Source of the DNA: Aequorivita sp. CIP111184 | Lineage (GTDB): Bacteria; Bacteroidota; Bacteroidia; Flavobacteriales; Flavobacteriaceae | Assembly (NCBI RefSeq): GCF_900489465.1 | Contig: NZ_UEFQ01000013.1 | Location: 744,001 to 808,000, forward strand | Direction of reading: 5' to 3' | DNA: 64,000 nt | Shown here: positions 26,867 to 36,000 of the stretch, in pieces | Position numbering within the stretch: the stretch's first letter is position 1 | Layout of the letters: each line of letters begins with the position of its first letter | Notes under the pieces: generated by a model | The model's input: the letters and a program-made list of their open reading frames with translations, nothing else | Told to the model about the DNA's origin: nothing | The model's database searches: none | Position numbers and translations under genes: made by a program

Positions 26867-27421
26867 TTACACAGTCATTATTTCTTTTTCTTTTTTAGCC
26901 AAGATTTCATCAATTTTTTTAATGTGCTGATCGGTCATTTCTTGAATGTCCTCTTCAAGACTTTTCTTTAAATCTTCTGAAATTTCCAGTACTTTTAAAT
27001 CATTATTGGCATTTTTGCGATCGTTGCGAACGCCTATTTTTGCTTCTTCACCAGCAGCTTTGGCCTGTTTAGCCAAGTCTCTCCTTCGTTCCTCAGTTAA
27101 TGGAGGAACGCTTATAATTACGCTTTCTCCGTTATTCATAGGGTTGAAGCCAATATTAGCAAGATGGATTCCACGTTCTATTTCTGGTATCATTCCTTTT
27201 TCCCAAGGCTGAATGGTGATGGTCATCCCGTCTGGCGTGCTCACGTTTGCCACTTGGCTTAAGGGGGTTTGACTTCCGTAATAATCAACCATTACGCCAC
27301 CAACCATTGATGGTGAAGCTTTTCCAGCGCGAATGTTTATTAATTCTTTTTCTAAATGTTTTAACGCGTTATCCATTGCCTCACGCGTACCATCAATTAT
27401 AAAATCTATTTCGTCTTCCAT
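26867..27421 (-). CDS. frr: Ribosome recycling factor
   Basis: This 184-residue protein dissociates the post-termination ribosome together with EF-G. Conserved signatures include NIRAGKASPSMV, VANVSTPDGMTITIQPWEK, IPPLTEERRRDLAKQAK-like (here VPPLTEERRRDLAKQAK) and the long C-terminal helix with EDIQEMTD. Length is normal (about 185). I start at the ATG of MEDEIDF and reject a TTG three codons upstream. It is downstream of pyrH with a 56-base gap containing a dispersed palindromic repeat; the pyrH-frr order is the common bacterial arrangement. Confidence 0.97.
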   Translation of the reverse strand: MEDEIDFIIDGTREAMDNALKHLEKELINIRAGKASPSMVGGVMVDYYGSQTPLSQVANVSTPDGMTITIQPWEKGMIPEIERGIHLANIGFNPMNNGESVIISVPPLTEERRRDLAKQAKAAGEEAKIGVRNDRKNANNDLKVLEISEDLKKSLEEDIQEMTDQHIKKIDEILAKKEKEIMTV

Positions 27422-27436
27422 AGGTTTCAAAATTCA

Positions 27437-27458
27437 ACCCTTCGATTTCGCTCAGGGT
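27437..27458. repeat. Dispersed palindromic repeat between pyrH and frr
   Basis: ACCCT and AGGGT flank a TCG-rich core (the text reads CCCTTCGATTTCGCTCAGGG). This word is related to the TCGAC/GCTCAG-type repeats found again in this window at 43.4 and 45.9 kb, and resembles short interspersed palindromes common in flavobacterial intergenic regions. Confidence 0.5.
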
Positions 27459-27477
27459 GACAGGTTAAATATATTTT

Positions 27478-28185
27478 TTACAAATTCACTTTAGTGCCAA
27501 TTTTTTCTCCGGAAACAACTTTTAAAAGATTTCCTTTAGTATTCATATCGAAAACTATAATGGGCAATTCGTTTTCCTGACTTAAGGTGAAAGCTGTGGT
27601 GTCCATTACTTTCAAGCCTTTCTGCAACACATCTTCAAAACTGATAAAATCAAATTTTGTTGCCTGTTTGTCTTTTTCGGGATCGCTTGTGTAAATTCCA
27701 TCTACGCGGGTTCCTTTCAAAATTACATCGGCACCAATTTCAATTGCTCGCAAAACGGCTGCAGAATCTGTTGTAAAATAAGGATTTCCAGTTCCGCCAC
27801 CAAAAATAACCACGCGCCCTTTTTCTAAATGGCGGATAGCTTTCCTGCGAATAAATGGTTCTGCAACTTCGTTAATATTTATAGCACTCTGCAAACGTGT
27901 TGGCACATCTTCATTCTCTAATGCGCTTTGCAGTGCAAGGCCGTTTATCACGGTTGCAAGCATCCCCATATGGTCGCCCTGCACACGATCCATGCCGCTG
28001 CTGGCCCCAGACAAACCTCTAAAAATGTTACCCCCTCCAATAACAATGGCCACTTCCACACCTTTTTCAGTGATCTGTTTTATTTCGTGGGCGTATTCTT
28101 GAAGGCGAATGGGATCAATACCATACTGTTGATTGCCCATTAAGGCTTCGCCGGACAATTTTAGAAGAATTCTTTTATAATGCAT
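27478..28185 (-). CDS. pyrH: UMP kinase
   Basis: This 235-residue enzyme phosphorylates UMP to UDP in pyrimidine nucleotide synthesis. It has the amino-acid-kinase fold signatures [19 protein letters not shown] and the [29 protein letters not shown] segment. The ATG of [12 protein letters not shown] is the start; a TTG seven codons upstream is the last three bases of a -7 box (TATTTTTG). It leads the pyrH-frr operon. Confidence 0.97.
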   Translation of the reverse strand: MHYKRILLKLSGEALMGNQQYGIDPIRLQEYAHEIKQITEKGVEVAIVIGGGNIFRGLSGASSGMDRVQGDHMGMLATVINGLALQSALENEDVPTRLQSAININEVAEPFIRRKAIRHLEKGRVVIFGGGTGNPYFTTDSAAVLRAIEIGADVILKGTRVDGIYTSDPEKDKQATKFDFISFEDVLQKGLKVMDTTAFTLSQENELPIIVFDMNTKGNLLKVVSGEKIGTKVNL

Positions 28186-28203
28186 AGTTTGGGTTTGTTG
28201 GGG

Positions 28204-28211
28204 CAAAAATA
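28204..28211 (-). promoter_or_regulatory. -7 promoter box of pyrH-frr
   Basis: The minus strand reads TATTTTTG (TAnnTTTG), 18 bases before the pyrH ATG. The in-frame TTG at its end is therefore promoter, not a start codon. Confidence 0.6.
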
Positions 28212-28359
28212 AAGAAAAATATTGATGCGGTGGAAGGAAATAAAAAACTAGTTGCTTACAAGAAATATCTATTAAATAAAAAAAATAGATTTCGTGATGA
28301 CATTTTATAAGTTTTTACGATGTGATAGTGTAGACTATTAATCCTTAAAATTTCATATT

Positions 28360-29754
28360 ATGAGAACAACATTATTTTATTTGTTTTTTGGAATATCAAC
28401 AGTGATGATTTCCCAAAATACAGGAAGACGAACCCCGTTAAATAATCCCACACTTCAATTGACAAAAATAGAGAAGACAGAGTGCATTACTGCTTCGCAG
28501 CGACAAGAAGTGCGGCAACAAATTGCTTTAAATAAGCATGCAATAATTCAACAAAACCCAAATGCATTTCAGCGAAAAGGTAACTCGCCATTATTTATTA
28601 TGCCCCTACGTGCTAAAGCAGGGTTTGGTGACTATGGGTATTATATTGTTAATAATCAAGTGGATCACGATTTAACGCCTAATGGACACTTGCTGGATTA
28701 TGAATGTGGCGAACGGACTTATGATTGGGTAAACGGGAATCACGAAGGTACAGACTATGTGCTTTGGCCTTACCCTTGGAAGCGGATGCAAGAGGAAATT
28801 ATGGAAGTAGTTGCTGCCGCCCCTGGAACGATTATAGATAAACGCGACGGCAATTTCGATTTGAATTGTGTAAACAACGGCAACCCGCTATGGAATGGAA
28901 TTATTATAGAACATGCAGATGGCTCGCAAGCTTGGTATTGGCATTTTAAAGATGGCGCCATAACCACTAAAAATATTGGTGATACAGTTGCCGAAGGTGA
29001 ATATTTAGGTGCTGCGGGAAGTTCTGGCAGTAGTACCATTCCCCATTTACATTTTGAAGTGTATGATGCAAGCAATAATTTAATAGATCCTTATGAGGGC
29101 TCGTGTAATAACATGAATGCAGACTCTTGGTTTGTTGATCAACCAGATTACTTTGTGCCTTCAATAAACCGGCTTTCAACCCATAATTCTGCAAATTTTG
29201 ATACGGATTGTGGTGTGGTGGAAAATACTTACGAAGAATTAAATTTTGAACTAGGAGAAACGGTTTATTTTCGAATTTTTTACCGAGATATTCAAACCGA
29301 TAGCAATACACATATTGTTGTTAAAAAACCCGACAATTCTATTTTATACGATTATATTTTCACCTCACCTTGGCCTAATTATACTGGAGCTTCTGCAATG
29401 TGGGAGTTTCCTGTAGATGGCACTTGGCCAGATGGCGTTTATACCATTACCGCAGAATTTGAGGGAAATAATTATGAAACAATTTTTGGCGTGAATACTA
29501 ACTTGGGAGTAGAAGATTTGAAAATTACAGAAATTACAATATATCCCAATCCTACTTCAAATACTATCTACATTGAAGCAAATTCAACGCTTGAAAAAGT
29601 TGAATTATTTGATCTTTTGGGACGAAAAATTATAGAGGTTTCACCTTTCGCTGAAAAGACCGAGCTAAATATGGAAGGTTTAAAAGCAGGGGTTTACATG
29701 GTCGTTATTTTTTCTGAAGGGAAAAGAGTTGTTAAGAAAATTTTAAAGAAATAA
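28360..29754 (+). CDS. Secreted M23-family peptidase with T9SS sorting domain
   Basis: This 464-residue protein has a signal peptide (MRTTLFYLFFGISTVMISQ), a lysostaphin-like zinc peptidase domain (about 115-250) with the metal-binding HEGTD (His128, Asp132) and HLHFE (His229, His231), a beta-sandwich region (about 280-385), and a type A T9SS C-terminal domain (about 390-464) with the typical YPNPTSN, LFDLLGRKI, LKAGVYMVVI and terminal VKKILKK segments. It should be exported through the outer membrane by type IX secretion and either shed or anchored. The likely targets are peptidoglycan or Gly-rich peptides; whether it attacks other bacteria or acts on own wall is unknown. Confidence 0.92.
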   Translation: MRTTLFYLFFGISTVMISQNTGRRTPLNNPTLQLTKIEKTECITASQRQEVRQQIALNKHAIIQQNPNAFQRKGNSPLFIMPLRAKAGFGDYGYYIVNNQVDHDLTPNGHLLDYECGERTYDWVNGNHEGTDYVLWPYPWKRMQEEIMEVVAAAPGTIIDKRDGNFDLNCVNNGNPLWNGIIIEHADGSQAWYWHFKDGAITTKNIGDTVAEGEYLGAAGSSGSSTIPHLHFEVYDASNNLIDPYEGSCNNMNADSWFVDQPDYFVPSINRLSTHNSANFDTDCGVVENTYEELNFELGETVYFRIFYRDIQTDSNTHIVVKKPDNSILYDYIFTSPWPNYTGASAMWEFPVDGTWPDGVYTITAEFEGNNYETIFGVNTNLGVEDLKITEITIYPNPTSNTIYIEANSTLEKVELFDLLGRKIIEVSPFAEKTELNMEGLKAGVYMVVIFSEGKRVVKKILKK

Positions 29755-29775
29755 GTATATAAAACTGAGAATAAA

Positions 29776-29806
29776 AAAAGAGGCTGAAATCAATCAGCCT
29801 CTTTTC
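29776..29806 (+). terminator. Bidirectional terminator between the M23 gene and tsf
   Basis: AAAAGAGGCTGA and TCAGCCTCTTTT form a 12-bp stem around AATCAA, flanked by A on the left and T on the right, so it can end both convergent transcripts. Confidence 0.88.
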
Positions 29807-29833
29807 GTTTTTTATAGAATAAATCTCAAAAGC

Positions 29834-30799
29834 TTACGCCAAAGAAACTCTCTTAAAGCCAACTATTTCAACATCGCCATACGTTTTTACGTAATCTGCA
29901 ACATTCTTTTTGTCGTCTTTAATGAAGTTTTGGTCAAGCAACGCTTTTTCGTGATCCATTGTAGTGTTGTCACTAATGAAACGCTCAATTTTTCCAGGAA
30001 GGATTTTATCCCAGATTTGCTCTGGCTTGCCTTCAGCTTTCAATTCAGCTTTTGCATCCGCTTCAGCCTGAGCCATAATTTCTGGAGTCAATTGTGCTCT
30101 TGAAATATATTTAGGTACGTTTTTAAGCGTTTTGCCCAAACGACCCAATTCAATATTATCTTTTTCAATAACAGCGATTCTTGCTTCAGTTTCAGAAGCT
30201 ACAAATTCTGCATCAAAATCTTTGTAAGAAAGTGTAGTTGCACCCATTGAGGCAACTTGCATAGAAACATCTTTTGTTAACTCCTCAGCATTATCAACTG
30301 CTTTTGAAAGACCAGTTAAAGCAGCAATTTTGTTAACGTGTACATAAGAACCTACATATGGAGCTTCTAAAATTTCGAAACCACCAATTTCTATTTTCTC
30401 ACCGATAACACCAGTTTGCTCAGTTAGCTTTTCAGCAACGGTCATTCCATCAAAATCTGCAGCCAAAAACTCTTCTTTGGAAGAAGTAGTTAGTGCAATT
30501 TCGGCCATTTTATTTGCCATTTCAACGTATGAGTCGTTTTTAGCAACAAAGTCAGTTTCACAATTTAAAGAAATAGCAACACCTTTTGTGTTGTCGCTGT
30601 TCACTTTTGCGGTTGCAACACCTTCACTAGAGTCGCGATCCGCTCTCTTTTCGGCAATTTTCTGTCCTTTTTTTCTAAGGATTGAAATTGCTTCTTCCAT
30701 ATTTCCGTCTGCTTCTACTAATGCCTTTTTACAGTCCATCATTCCAGCTCCGGTGGCTTGTCTCAGTTTATTTACTTCTGCGGCTGTTATGTTTGCCAT
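29834..30799 (-). CDS. tsf: Translation elongation factor Ts
   Basis: The 321-residue nucleotide-exchange factor for EF-Tu begins with the UBA-like N-terminal domain (ITAAEVNKLRQATGAGMMDCKKALVEADGNMEEAI) containing the conserved TGAGMMDCKKAL motif, followed by the dimerisation and core domains (LNCETDFVAKND, GEKIEIGGFEIL). Size is within the Bacteroidota range. It is the last gene of the rplM-rpsI-rpsB-tsf operon, 97 bases after rpsB; a 10-bp hairpin in that gap may partly attenuate transcription. Confidence 0.97.
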   Translation of the reverse strand: MANITAAEVNKLRQATGAGMMDCKKALVEADGNMEEAISILRKKGQKIAEKRADRDSSEGVATAKVNSDNTKGVAISLNCETDFVAKNDSYVEMANKMAEIALTTSSKEEFLAADFDGMTVAEKLTEQTGVIGEKIEIGGFEILEAPYVGSYVHVNKIAALTGLSKAVDNAEELTKDVSMQVASMGATTLSYKDFDAEFVASETEARIAVIEKDNIELGRLGKTLKNVPKYISRAQLTPEIMAQAEADAKAELKAEGKPEQIWDKILPGKIERFISDNTTMDHEKALLDQNFIKDDKKNVADYVKTYGDVEIVGFKRVSLA

Positions 30800-30828
30800 T
30801 TGTATAAATTTTTAAGTTTAATATTAAA

Positions 30829-30877
30829 AAAAGTCGTTCAATAAATTTTCAATAAAGAAAAGAACTAAACGACTTTT
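30829..30877 (-). terminator. Hairpin between rpsB and tsf (possible attenuator)
   Basis: AAAAGTCGTT pairs with AACGACTTTT over 10 bp with a 29-base loop; T-rich bases follow on the minus strand. Since tsf lies downstream on the same strand, it is more likely a partial terminator or processing site that lowers tsf relative to rpsB than a full stop. Confidence 0.5.
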
Positions 30878-30896
30878 AAATTTTAAGATACGGTTA

Positions 30897-31781
30897 TTAT
30901 TCTTCTTCGTTTAGAACTTCTTTTTTCGATTTTTGACGCACAGGCTCTTTTGCCTCTTTCATTGCCTCAACATCTTCTTTGTCTTTAGAAGGAACTTCGG
31001 CTTTTGCCTTTTTTACTTCTTTGTCTTTTTTAGGAACTCTAGCTTTTTTTGCCATTCCATCTTCATCATCTTCGTCTTCATCTTTTCCAGATTTTCTTTC
31101 AGAAAGACCTTCAATAACGGCTTCTGAAACAAAACTCATAATAGCGTCAATAGATTTTGAAGCATCATCGTTTGATGGAATTACATAATCAATAACGCGT
31201 GGGTCACTGTTTGTATCAACCATTGCGAAAATTGGAATGTTCAATTTTAACGCTTCAGCAACTGCAATGTGCTCGCGAGTTGTATCTACAACAAAAAGAG
31301 CTGCAGGAAGACGACTCATATCAGAAATAGAACCTAAGTTTTTTTCCAATTTAGCACGAAGACGATCTACTGCCAAACGCTCTTTCTTAGAAAGGGTCAT
31401 GAAAGTTCCGTCTTGCTTCATTCTATCAATAGAAGCCATTTTCTTAACGGCTTTACGGATAGTTACAAAGTTAGTTAGCATTCCGCCAGGCCATCTTTCA
31501 GTGATGTAAGGCATGTTTGCGGCTTTTGCTTTTTCAGCAACAATGTCTTTTGCTTGTTTTTTAGTAGCTACAAAAAGGATTTTGCGTCCACTAGCTGCAA
31601 TTTTTTTAAGAGCTTCATTAGACTCGCTAATTTTTGCAGCGGTTTTGTAAAGATTGATAATGTGGATCCCGTTGCGTTCCATATAGATATACGGCGCCAT
31701 GTTTGGGTTCCATTTGCGGGTTAGGTGGCCAAAATGCACACCAGCTTCAAGTAAGTCTTTTACTTCAATTTTTCTTGCCAT
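30897..31781 (-). CDS. rpsB: 30S ribosomal protein S2
   Basis: This 294-residue protein is S2 of the small subunit. It begins MARKIEVKDLLEAGVHFGHLTRKWNPNM and contains the conserved VDTTREHIAVAEAL and PIFAMVDTNSDP motifs. The last 60 or so residues form a Lys/Glu/Asp-rich tail of low complexity that extends it beyond the usual 240-260 residues; such tails are common in Bacteroidota S2. A 175-base leader with three hairpins precedes it, see the separate entry. Confidence 0.97.
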   Translation of the reverse strand: MARKIEVKDLLEAGVHFGHLTRKWNPNMAPYIYMERNGIHIINLYKTAAKISESNEALKKIAASGRKILFVATKKQAKDIVAEKAKAANMPYITERWPGGMLTNFVTIRKAVKKMASIDRMKQDGTFMTLSKKERLAVDRLRAKLEKNLGSISDMSRLPAALFVVDTTREHIAVAEALKLNIPIFAMVDTNSDPRVIDYVIPSNDDASKSIDAIMSFVSEAVIEGLSERKSGKDEDEDDEDGMAKKARVPKKDKEVKKAKAEVPSKDKEDVEAMKEAKEPVRQKSKKEVLNEEE

Positions 31782-31956
31782 TTTTGTTTTAGTTTACGTT
31801 CTGTGAAAGGATAGCAACCAAAGCAGAACTTTGGTTTAGATGCTAAACTAACACCCGAATTTTTCGGGTTAACAGCTTTTTTAATTAATAATGAATATGA
31901 ACTTTTCAACTGCAATTGGGTATCCCAAGTGAGATACCCAATCTTGTTGAGTAATA
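31782..31956 (-). promoter_or_regulatory. Structured leader of rpsB, candidate S2 r-protein leader
   Basis: Between rpsI and rpsB three stem-loops occur in order on the minus strand: ATTGGGTATC/GATACCCAAT (31915-31942, 10-bp stem), ACCCGAA/TTCGGGT (31853-31869) and CCAAAG/CTTTGG (31818-31834). None is followed by a clear T tract, so they are not plain terminators. A structured leader in front of rpsB suggests autogenous control by S2 or differential processing. This is inference; no promoter box of good quality is visible in the gap. Confidence 0.45.
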
Positions 31957-32343
31957 TTAACGTTTAGAGAATTGGAATTTCTTACGAGCTTTCTTCTGTC
32001 CGAATTTCTTACGCTCTACCATTCTTGGGTCTCTTGTAAGCAAACCTTCTGGTTTTAAGATACCTCTGTTTTCGTCATTAAGTGTACACATAGCACGAGA
32101 AATTGCAAGACGAATGGCTTCTGCCTGTCCAGTAATTCCACCACCAAATACGTTTACGGTAATGTCGAAAGTAGTTTCGTTTTCTGTAAGTACTAAAGGT
32201 TGTTTTACTTTATACTGAAGTGTTCCAGTAGGAAAGTAGTTTTCAAACTCACGCTTGTTGATAGTAATGTTTCCCTTACCTTCTTTAAGGTACACACGTG
32301 CAACAGCGGTTTTTCTTCTGCCTATTTTGTGAATTGTCTCCAT
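31957..32343 (-). CDS. rpsI: 30S ribosomal protein S9
   Basis: The 128-residue S9 has its typical start ETIHKIGRRKTAVARVYL, the GGGITGQAEAIRLAISRAM helix and the basic C-terminal tail ending KKARKKFQFSKR, which reaches into the ribosomal P site. Its ATG shares one base with the stop of rplM (TAATG), the standard L13-S9 coupling. Confidence 0.97.
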   Translation of the reverse strand: METIHKIGRRKTAVARVYLKEGKGNITINKREFENYFPTGTLQYKVKQPLVLTENETTFDITVNVFGGGITGQAEAIRLAISRAMCTLNDENRGILKPEGLLTRDPRMVERKKFGQKKARKKFQFSKR

Positions 32344-32798
32344 TACTTGTTGTCGTTAAAGTTAATAGCTCTAGGTTTTTGTGCTTCTTGACCGTGGTTT
32401 GCGTCAGAATAAACCTTTAGGTTTCTGAAGATTTCCGCGCCCAATTTGTTTTTAGGAAGCATTCCTTTCACAGCTTTTTCAACAAGCCTTGCAGGGTCTT
32501 TTTTGTACATCTCTGTAGCAGTAAGGCTACGTTGTCCACCTGGGTAACCAGTGTGGCGAATGTACGTTTTGTCATTCCATTTGTTACCAGTAAGGTTTAT
32601 TTTACTAGCGTTAATAATAATTACGTTGTCACCGCAATCTACGTGAGGGGTGAAACTAGGTTTGTGCTTACCGCGAAGTAATTTAGCAACTTCGCTTGCA
32701 AGACGACCCAATGTTTGCCCGTCCGCATCTACCAATAACCATTCTTTTACAACGGTTCCTTTGTTGGCAGATACTGTTTTGTAACTTAATGTATCCAT
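32343..32798 (-). CDS. rplM: 50S ribosomal protein L13
   Basis: The 151-residue L13 shows [42 protein letters not shown]-like ([19 protein letters not shown]) and the C-terminal [20 protein letters not shown]. It starts the rplM-rpsI-rpsB-tsf transcription unit and is preceded by a promoter and a short hairpin leader. Confidence 0.97.
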   Translation of the reverse strand: MDTLSYKTVSANKGTVVKEWLLVDADGQTLGRLASEVAKLLRGKHKPSFTPHVDCGDNVIIINASKINLTGNKWNDKTYIRHTGYPGGQRSLTATEMYKKDPARLVEKAVKGMLPKNKLGAEIFRNLKVYSDANHGQEAQKPRAINFNDNK

Positions 32799-32867
32799 TT
32801 AGTCTTTGTCAATTGTTAATAATTCATTGTTTTCTCACCTAAAACAAAACGGATTTTGCCTAAGAGG
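32799..32867 (-). promoter_or_regulatory. Leader of rplM with stem-loop, candidate L13 r-protein leader
   Basis: The predicted transcript start lies near 32866. The leader contains the hairpin CAAAA-UCCG-UUUUG (32845-32858) enclosed by an asymmetric internal loop with a repeated UUAGG/UUAGGU element and a closing CUC/GAG (32864-32866 with 32834-32836). Ribosomal-protein leaders upstream of L13 have been described in Bacteroidia; from memory the layout is compatible, but I cannot test the match. Confidence 0.5.
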
Positions 32868-32871
32868 GGTG

Positions 32872-32879
32872 CAAATGTA
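32872..32879 (-). promoter_or_regulatory. -7 promoter box of the rplM operon
   Basis: The minus strand reads TACATTTG, a perfect TAnnTTTG element, giving a leader of about 68 bases. Confidence 0.6.
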
Positions 32880-32920
32880 ATGTTATTTATTTGAAAAGCA
32901 AGGGGTGAGAATAAAATTTA

Positions 32921-32945
32921 AGACAAAAGACCGCTGTACTGAAAG
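32921..32945. repeat. Dispersed repeat, copy 1
   Basis: The words AGACAAAAGACCG and GACCGCTGT[A/G]CTGAAAG occur here and again at 37751-37794, both in intergenic DNA. This is a short flavobacterial interspersed repeat without coding potential. Confidence 0.6.
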
Positions 32946-32981
32946 GCAAATGAATAAAGACTTTTTTTGTTGATAAAATAA

Positions 32982-33025
32982 CTTTGCGGCTTTGTGTGAA
33001 ATTTTTTTCACACAAAGCCGCAAAG
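32982..33025. repeat. Perfect 20-bp hairpin (bidirectional terminator or palindromic repeat)
   Basis: CTTTGCGGCTTTGTGTGAAA is followed after TTTT by its exact reverse complement. It lies downstream of pyc and upstream of the rplM promoter, so it could end the pyc transcript; the TTTGCGGCTTTGTG word resembles dispersed palindromes in this phylum. Confidence 0.7.
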
Positions 33026-33085
33026 CATTCAATTTCAGTTTCAAAATCTTGGTTGTTTAGTGAAGCCAGAGTATTGATTTTACAG

Positions 33086-36000
33086 CTATTCCAAAGTCAA
33101 GATTAAATCATCTTTCATTACCATTGTACCAGGTTTTAAAGATAAAGATTTTATTTTTCCAGGTTTGTTCGCGGTAATCGTGGTTTCCATCTTCATCGCT
33201 TCAATAATAAAGAGGTGATCGTTCTTTTTTATTTCCTGTCCCTTTTTTACCAATACTTTATACAAGCTTCCCTGTAATGGAGCGCCGTATTGGTTGGTGT
33301 CCTGCGGATCGATTTTTACATGAACCTCTTTTTCTACTTTAATAGACTTGTCTTTTATTTCTATAAAACGGTTTTCACCATTTACCGAAAAGAAAACGAT
33401 ACGCACACCATCATCATTTGGGATTCCTACAGAAAGCAGTTTTACAATAATAGATTTTCCTGGCTCAAGTTCAATAATAGCCTCTTCCTGAAGCTTCATT
33501 CCGAAAAAGAAATTTTGGGTAGCGAGAATGGCCACATTTCCAAATAATTTATATTTTTCGTGAGCATCTTCAAAAACTCTTGGATACAAACTATAGGATA
33601 GAAAATCTTCAAACTCAATAGGTCTTGTAAAACCTTGCTGAAATTTTTTACTGAAAACTTTAAATTCCGTATCAAAATCTATGGGTTCCAAATGGGCATT
33701 GGGCCTATCTGTATATGCCTTGTTGTTTTTCAGAATTATCTTTTGAAGCTCTTTAGGAAAGCCCCCCAAAGGTTGTCCCAAGTCACCCTTAAAGAAATTG
33801 ATAACAGATTCTGGAAACGAAATATCTTCTCCGCGCTCCATAACATCTTCGGGGTATAAATTATTAGTTACCATAAAAATGGCCATATCGCCCACTACTT
33901 TTGAACTGGGAGTAACCTTCACTAAATTCCCGAACATTTCATTTACTCGCGAGTACATTTTTTTCACGTCATCAAAACGGTTGCTCAAGCCCAATGCTTC
34001 TGCCTGTGGTCGCAAATTTGAATACTGTCCACCCGGAATTTCATGCTGATATACTTCAGCAGTTCCAGCTTTTAAACCAGATTCAAACGGATAGTACATT
34101 TCGCGTACATCTTCCCAATAATTAGAAAATTCATTGAGTTTATTTATGTCGAACTTGTTTTCACGATCCTGATTTCGCATCATTTCAACAATTGAATTGA
34201 AATTGGGCTGTGAGGTTAAGCCCGACAACCCGCCCAAAGCAACATCAATCACATCTACGCCCGCTTCAATTGCCTTTAAGTAAGTAGCAGATTGAATGGA
34301 GGAAGTATCATGGGTGTGTAAATGCAACGGAATATTTACCGTGTCCTTTAATGCCGAAACCAATTCGGTGGCAGCATAAGGTTTTAACAATCCAGCCATA
34401 TCTTTAATTGCAATCATGTGGGCACCAGCATTTTCAAGGTCTTTTGCAAGTTGGGTGTAATATTTTAAGGTGTATTTGGTTTCTTTGGGGTCTAAAATAT
34501 CACCTGTGTAACTTATGGCTGCTTCGGCAATTCCGCCAGTTTTGTTGCGAACATAATTTATGCTCGGTTCCATGGCTTTCACCCAGTTTAAGGAATCGAA
34601 TATCCTAAAAATATCAATTCCATTTTCCCAGGAAGTTTCGATGAATTTTTCAATAAGATTATCAGGATACGCTTTATAGCCAACGCCATTGGAACCGCGA
34701 AGCAACATTTGGAAGAGGATATTTGGCATCAATTTTCGAAGTTCGCGTAAACGTGTCCATGGACTTTCATTTAAAAACCGAAGACAAACATCAAAAGTAG
34801 CACCGCCCCACATTTCAATACTAAAAATGTTGGGATGGTTTTTGGCGAAGCTTTCTGCCACGTTAAGCATATCGTGGGTACGCATCCTAGTTGCAAGTAA
34901 AGATTGATGGGCATCGCGGATCGTGGTGTCTGTATAATGTATCTTTTTTTCAGCTTTCAACCAAGCACAGAATTTTTCAGGCCCCATTTCTGTGAGCATA
35001 TCTTTGGTTCCTTTAGGAAAGTTTTCCATTGGCTCCACCCTTGGAATTTTGGGGGTTCTGAAAATTCTATTTTTATCAAAAGTTTTTACATCGGGGTTTC
35101 CATTTACAATTACTTCGCCTAAGTAATTCACGATTTTTGAAGTTCGGTCCTGCGAAAGTTTAATCTCAAACAAGGCGGGCGTATTGCCAATAAAATTGAC
35201 GGTAGCTTTACCTTCTTTAAATGTTTCGTGTTGAATTACATTTTGAAGAAAATGGATATTTGTTTTTACCCCGCGTATGCGGAATTCTTTTAAGGCGCGA
35301 ACCATTTTGCGAACGGCTCCGTCCAAAGTCCTTCCATGTGCCGATACTTTTACGAGCATCGAATCGAAAAACGGGCTTACGCTGTAGGACTGGTAAATAC
35401 TCCCTGCATCCAGACGTATGCCCATGCCCGCGGCACTTCTGTAGGTGGTGATTGTGCCGTAATCTGGCGTAAAATTATTTGCGGGATCTTCGGTGGTCAA
35501 GCGGCATTGAAGTGCAAAACCATAGGTGGCTAGCGATTCCTGGCCATAAATTTTTATTTGTTGGTCTGAAAGTTTATAGCCGCCCGCAACAAAAATTTGA
35601 GTCTTTATAAGGTCTATGCCCGTTACCATTTCGGTAACAGTGTGTTCTACTTGAATTCGAGGGTTTACCTCAATAAAATAAACGTCGTCTTTCTGATCAA
35701 CTAAAAATTCTACAGTCCCAACATTGTTATAATTCACTTCTTCGGCAATACTGATGGCGTATTTATAAAGTGCTTGTTTAACATTTTCCGAGACATTAAA
35801 AGAGGGTGCAATTTCTACTACTTTTTGGTGTCTTCTCTGTACAGAGCAGTCGCGCTCAAAAAGGTGACGGATGTTTCCGTGATTATCTGCAACAATCTGG
35901 ACCTCCAAGTGTTTTGGATTCTCAATATATTTTTCAAGAAACATCGTATCATCCCCAAAAGCATTTAAGGATTCGCTTTTTGCAGACTCAAAGTTGTTTT

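Noticed and set aside
30829-30877. Complete terminator ending the rplM-rpsI-rpsB unit before tsf.
   Set aside because: The loop is long and tsf has no convincing promoter of its own, so full termination here is unlikely; kept only as a possible attenuator.
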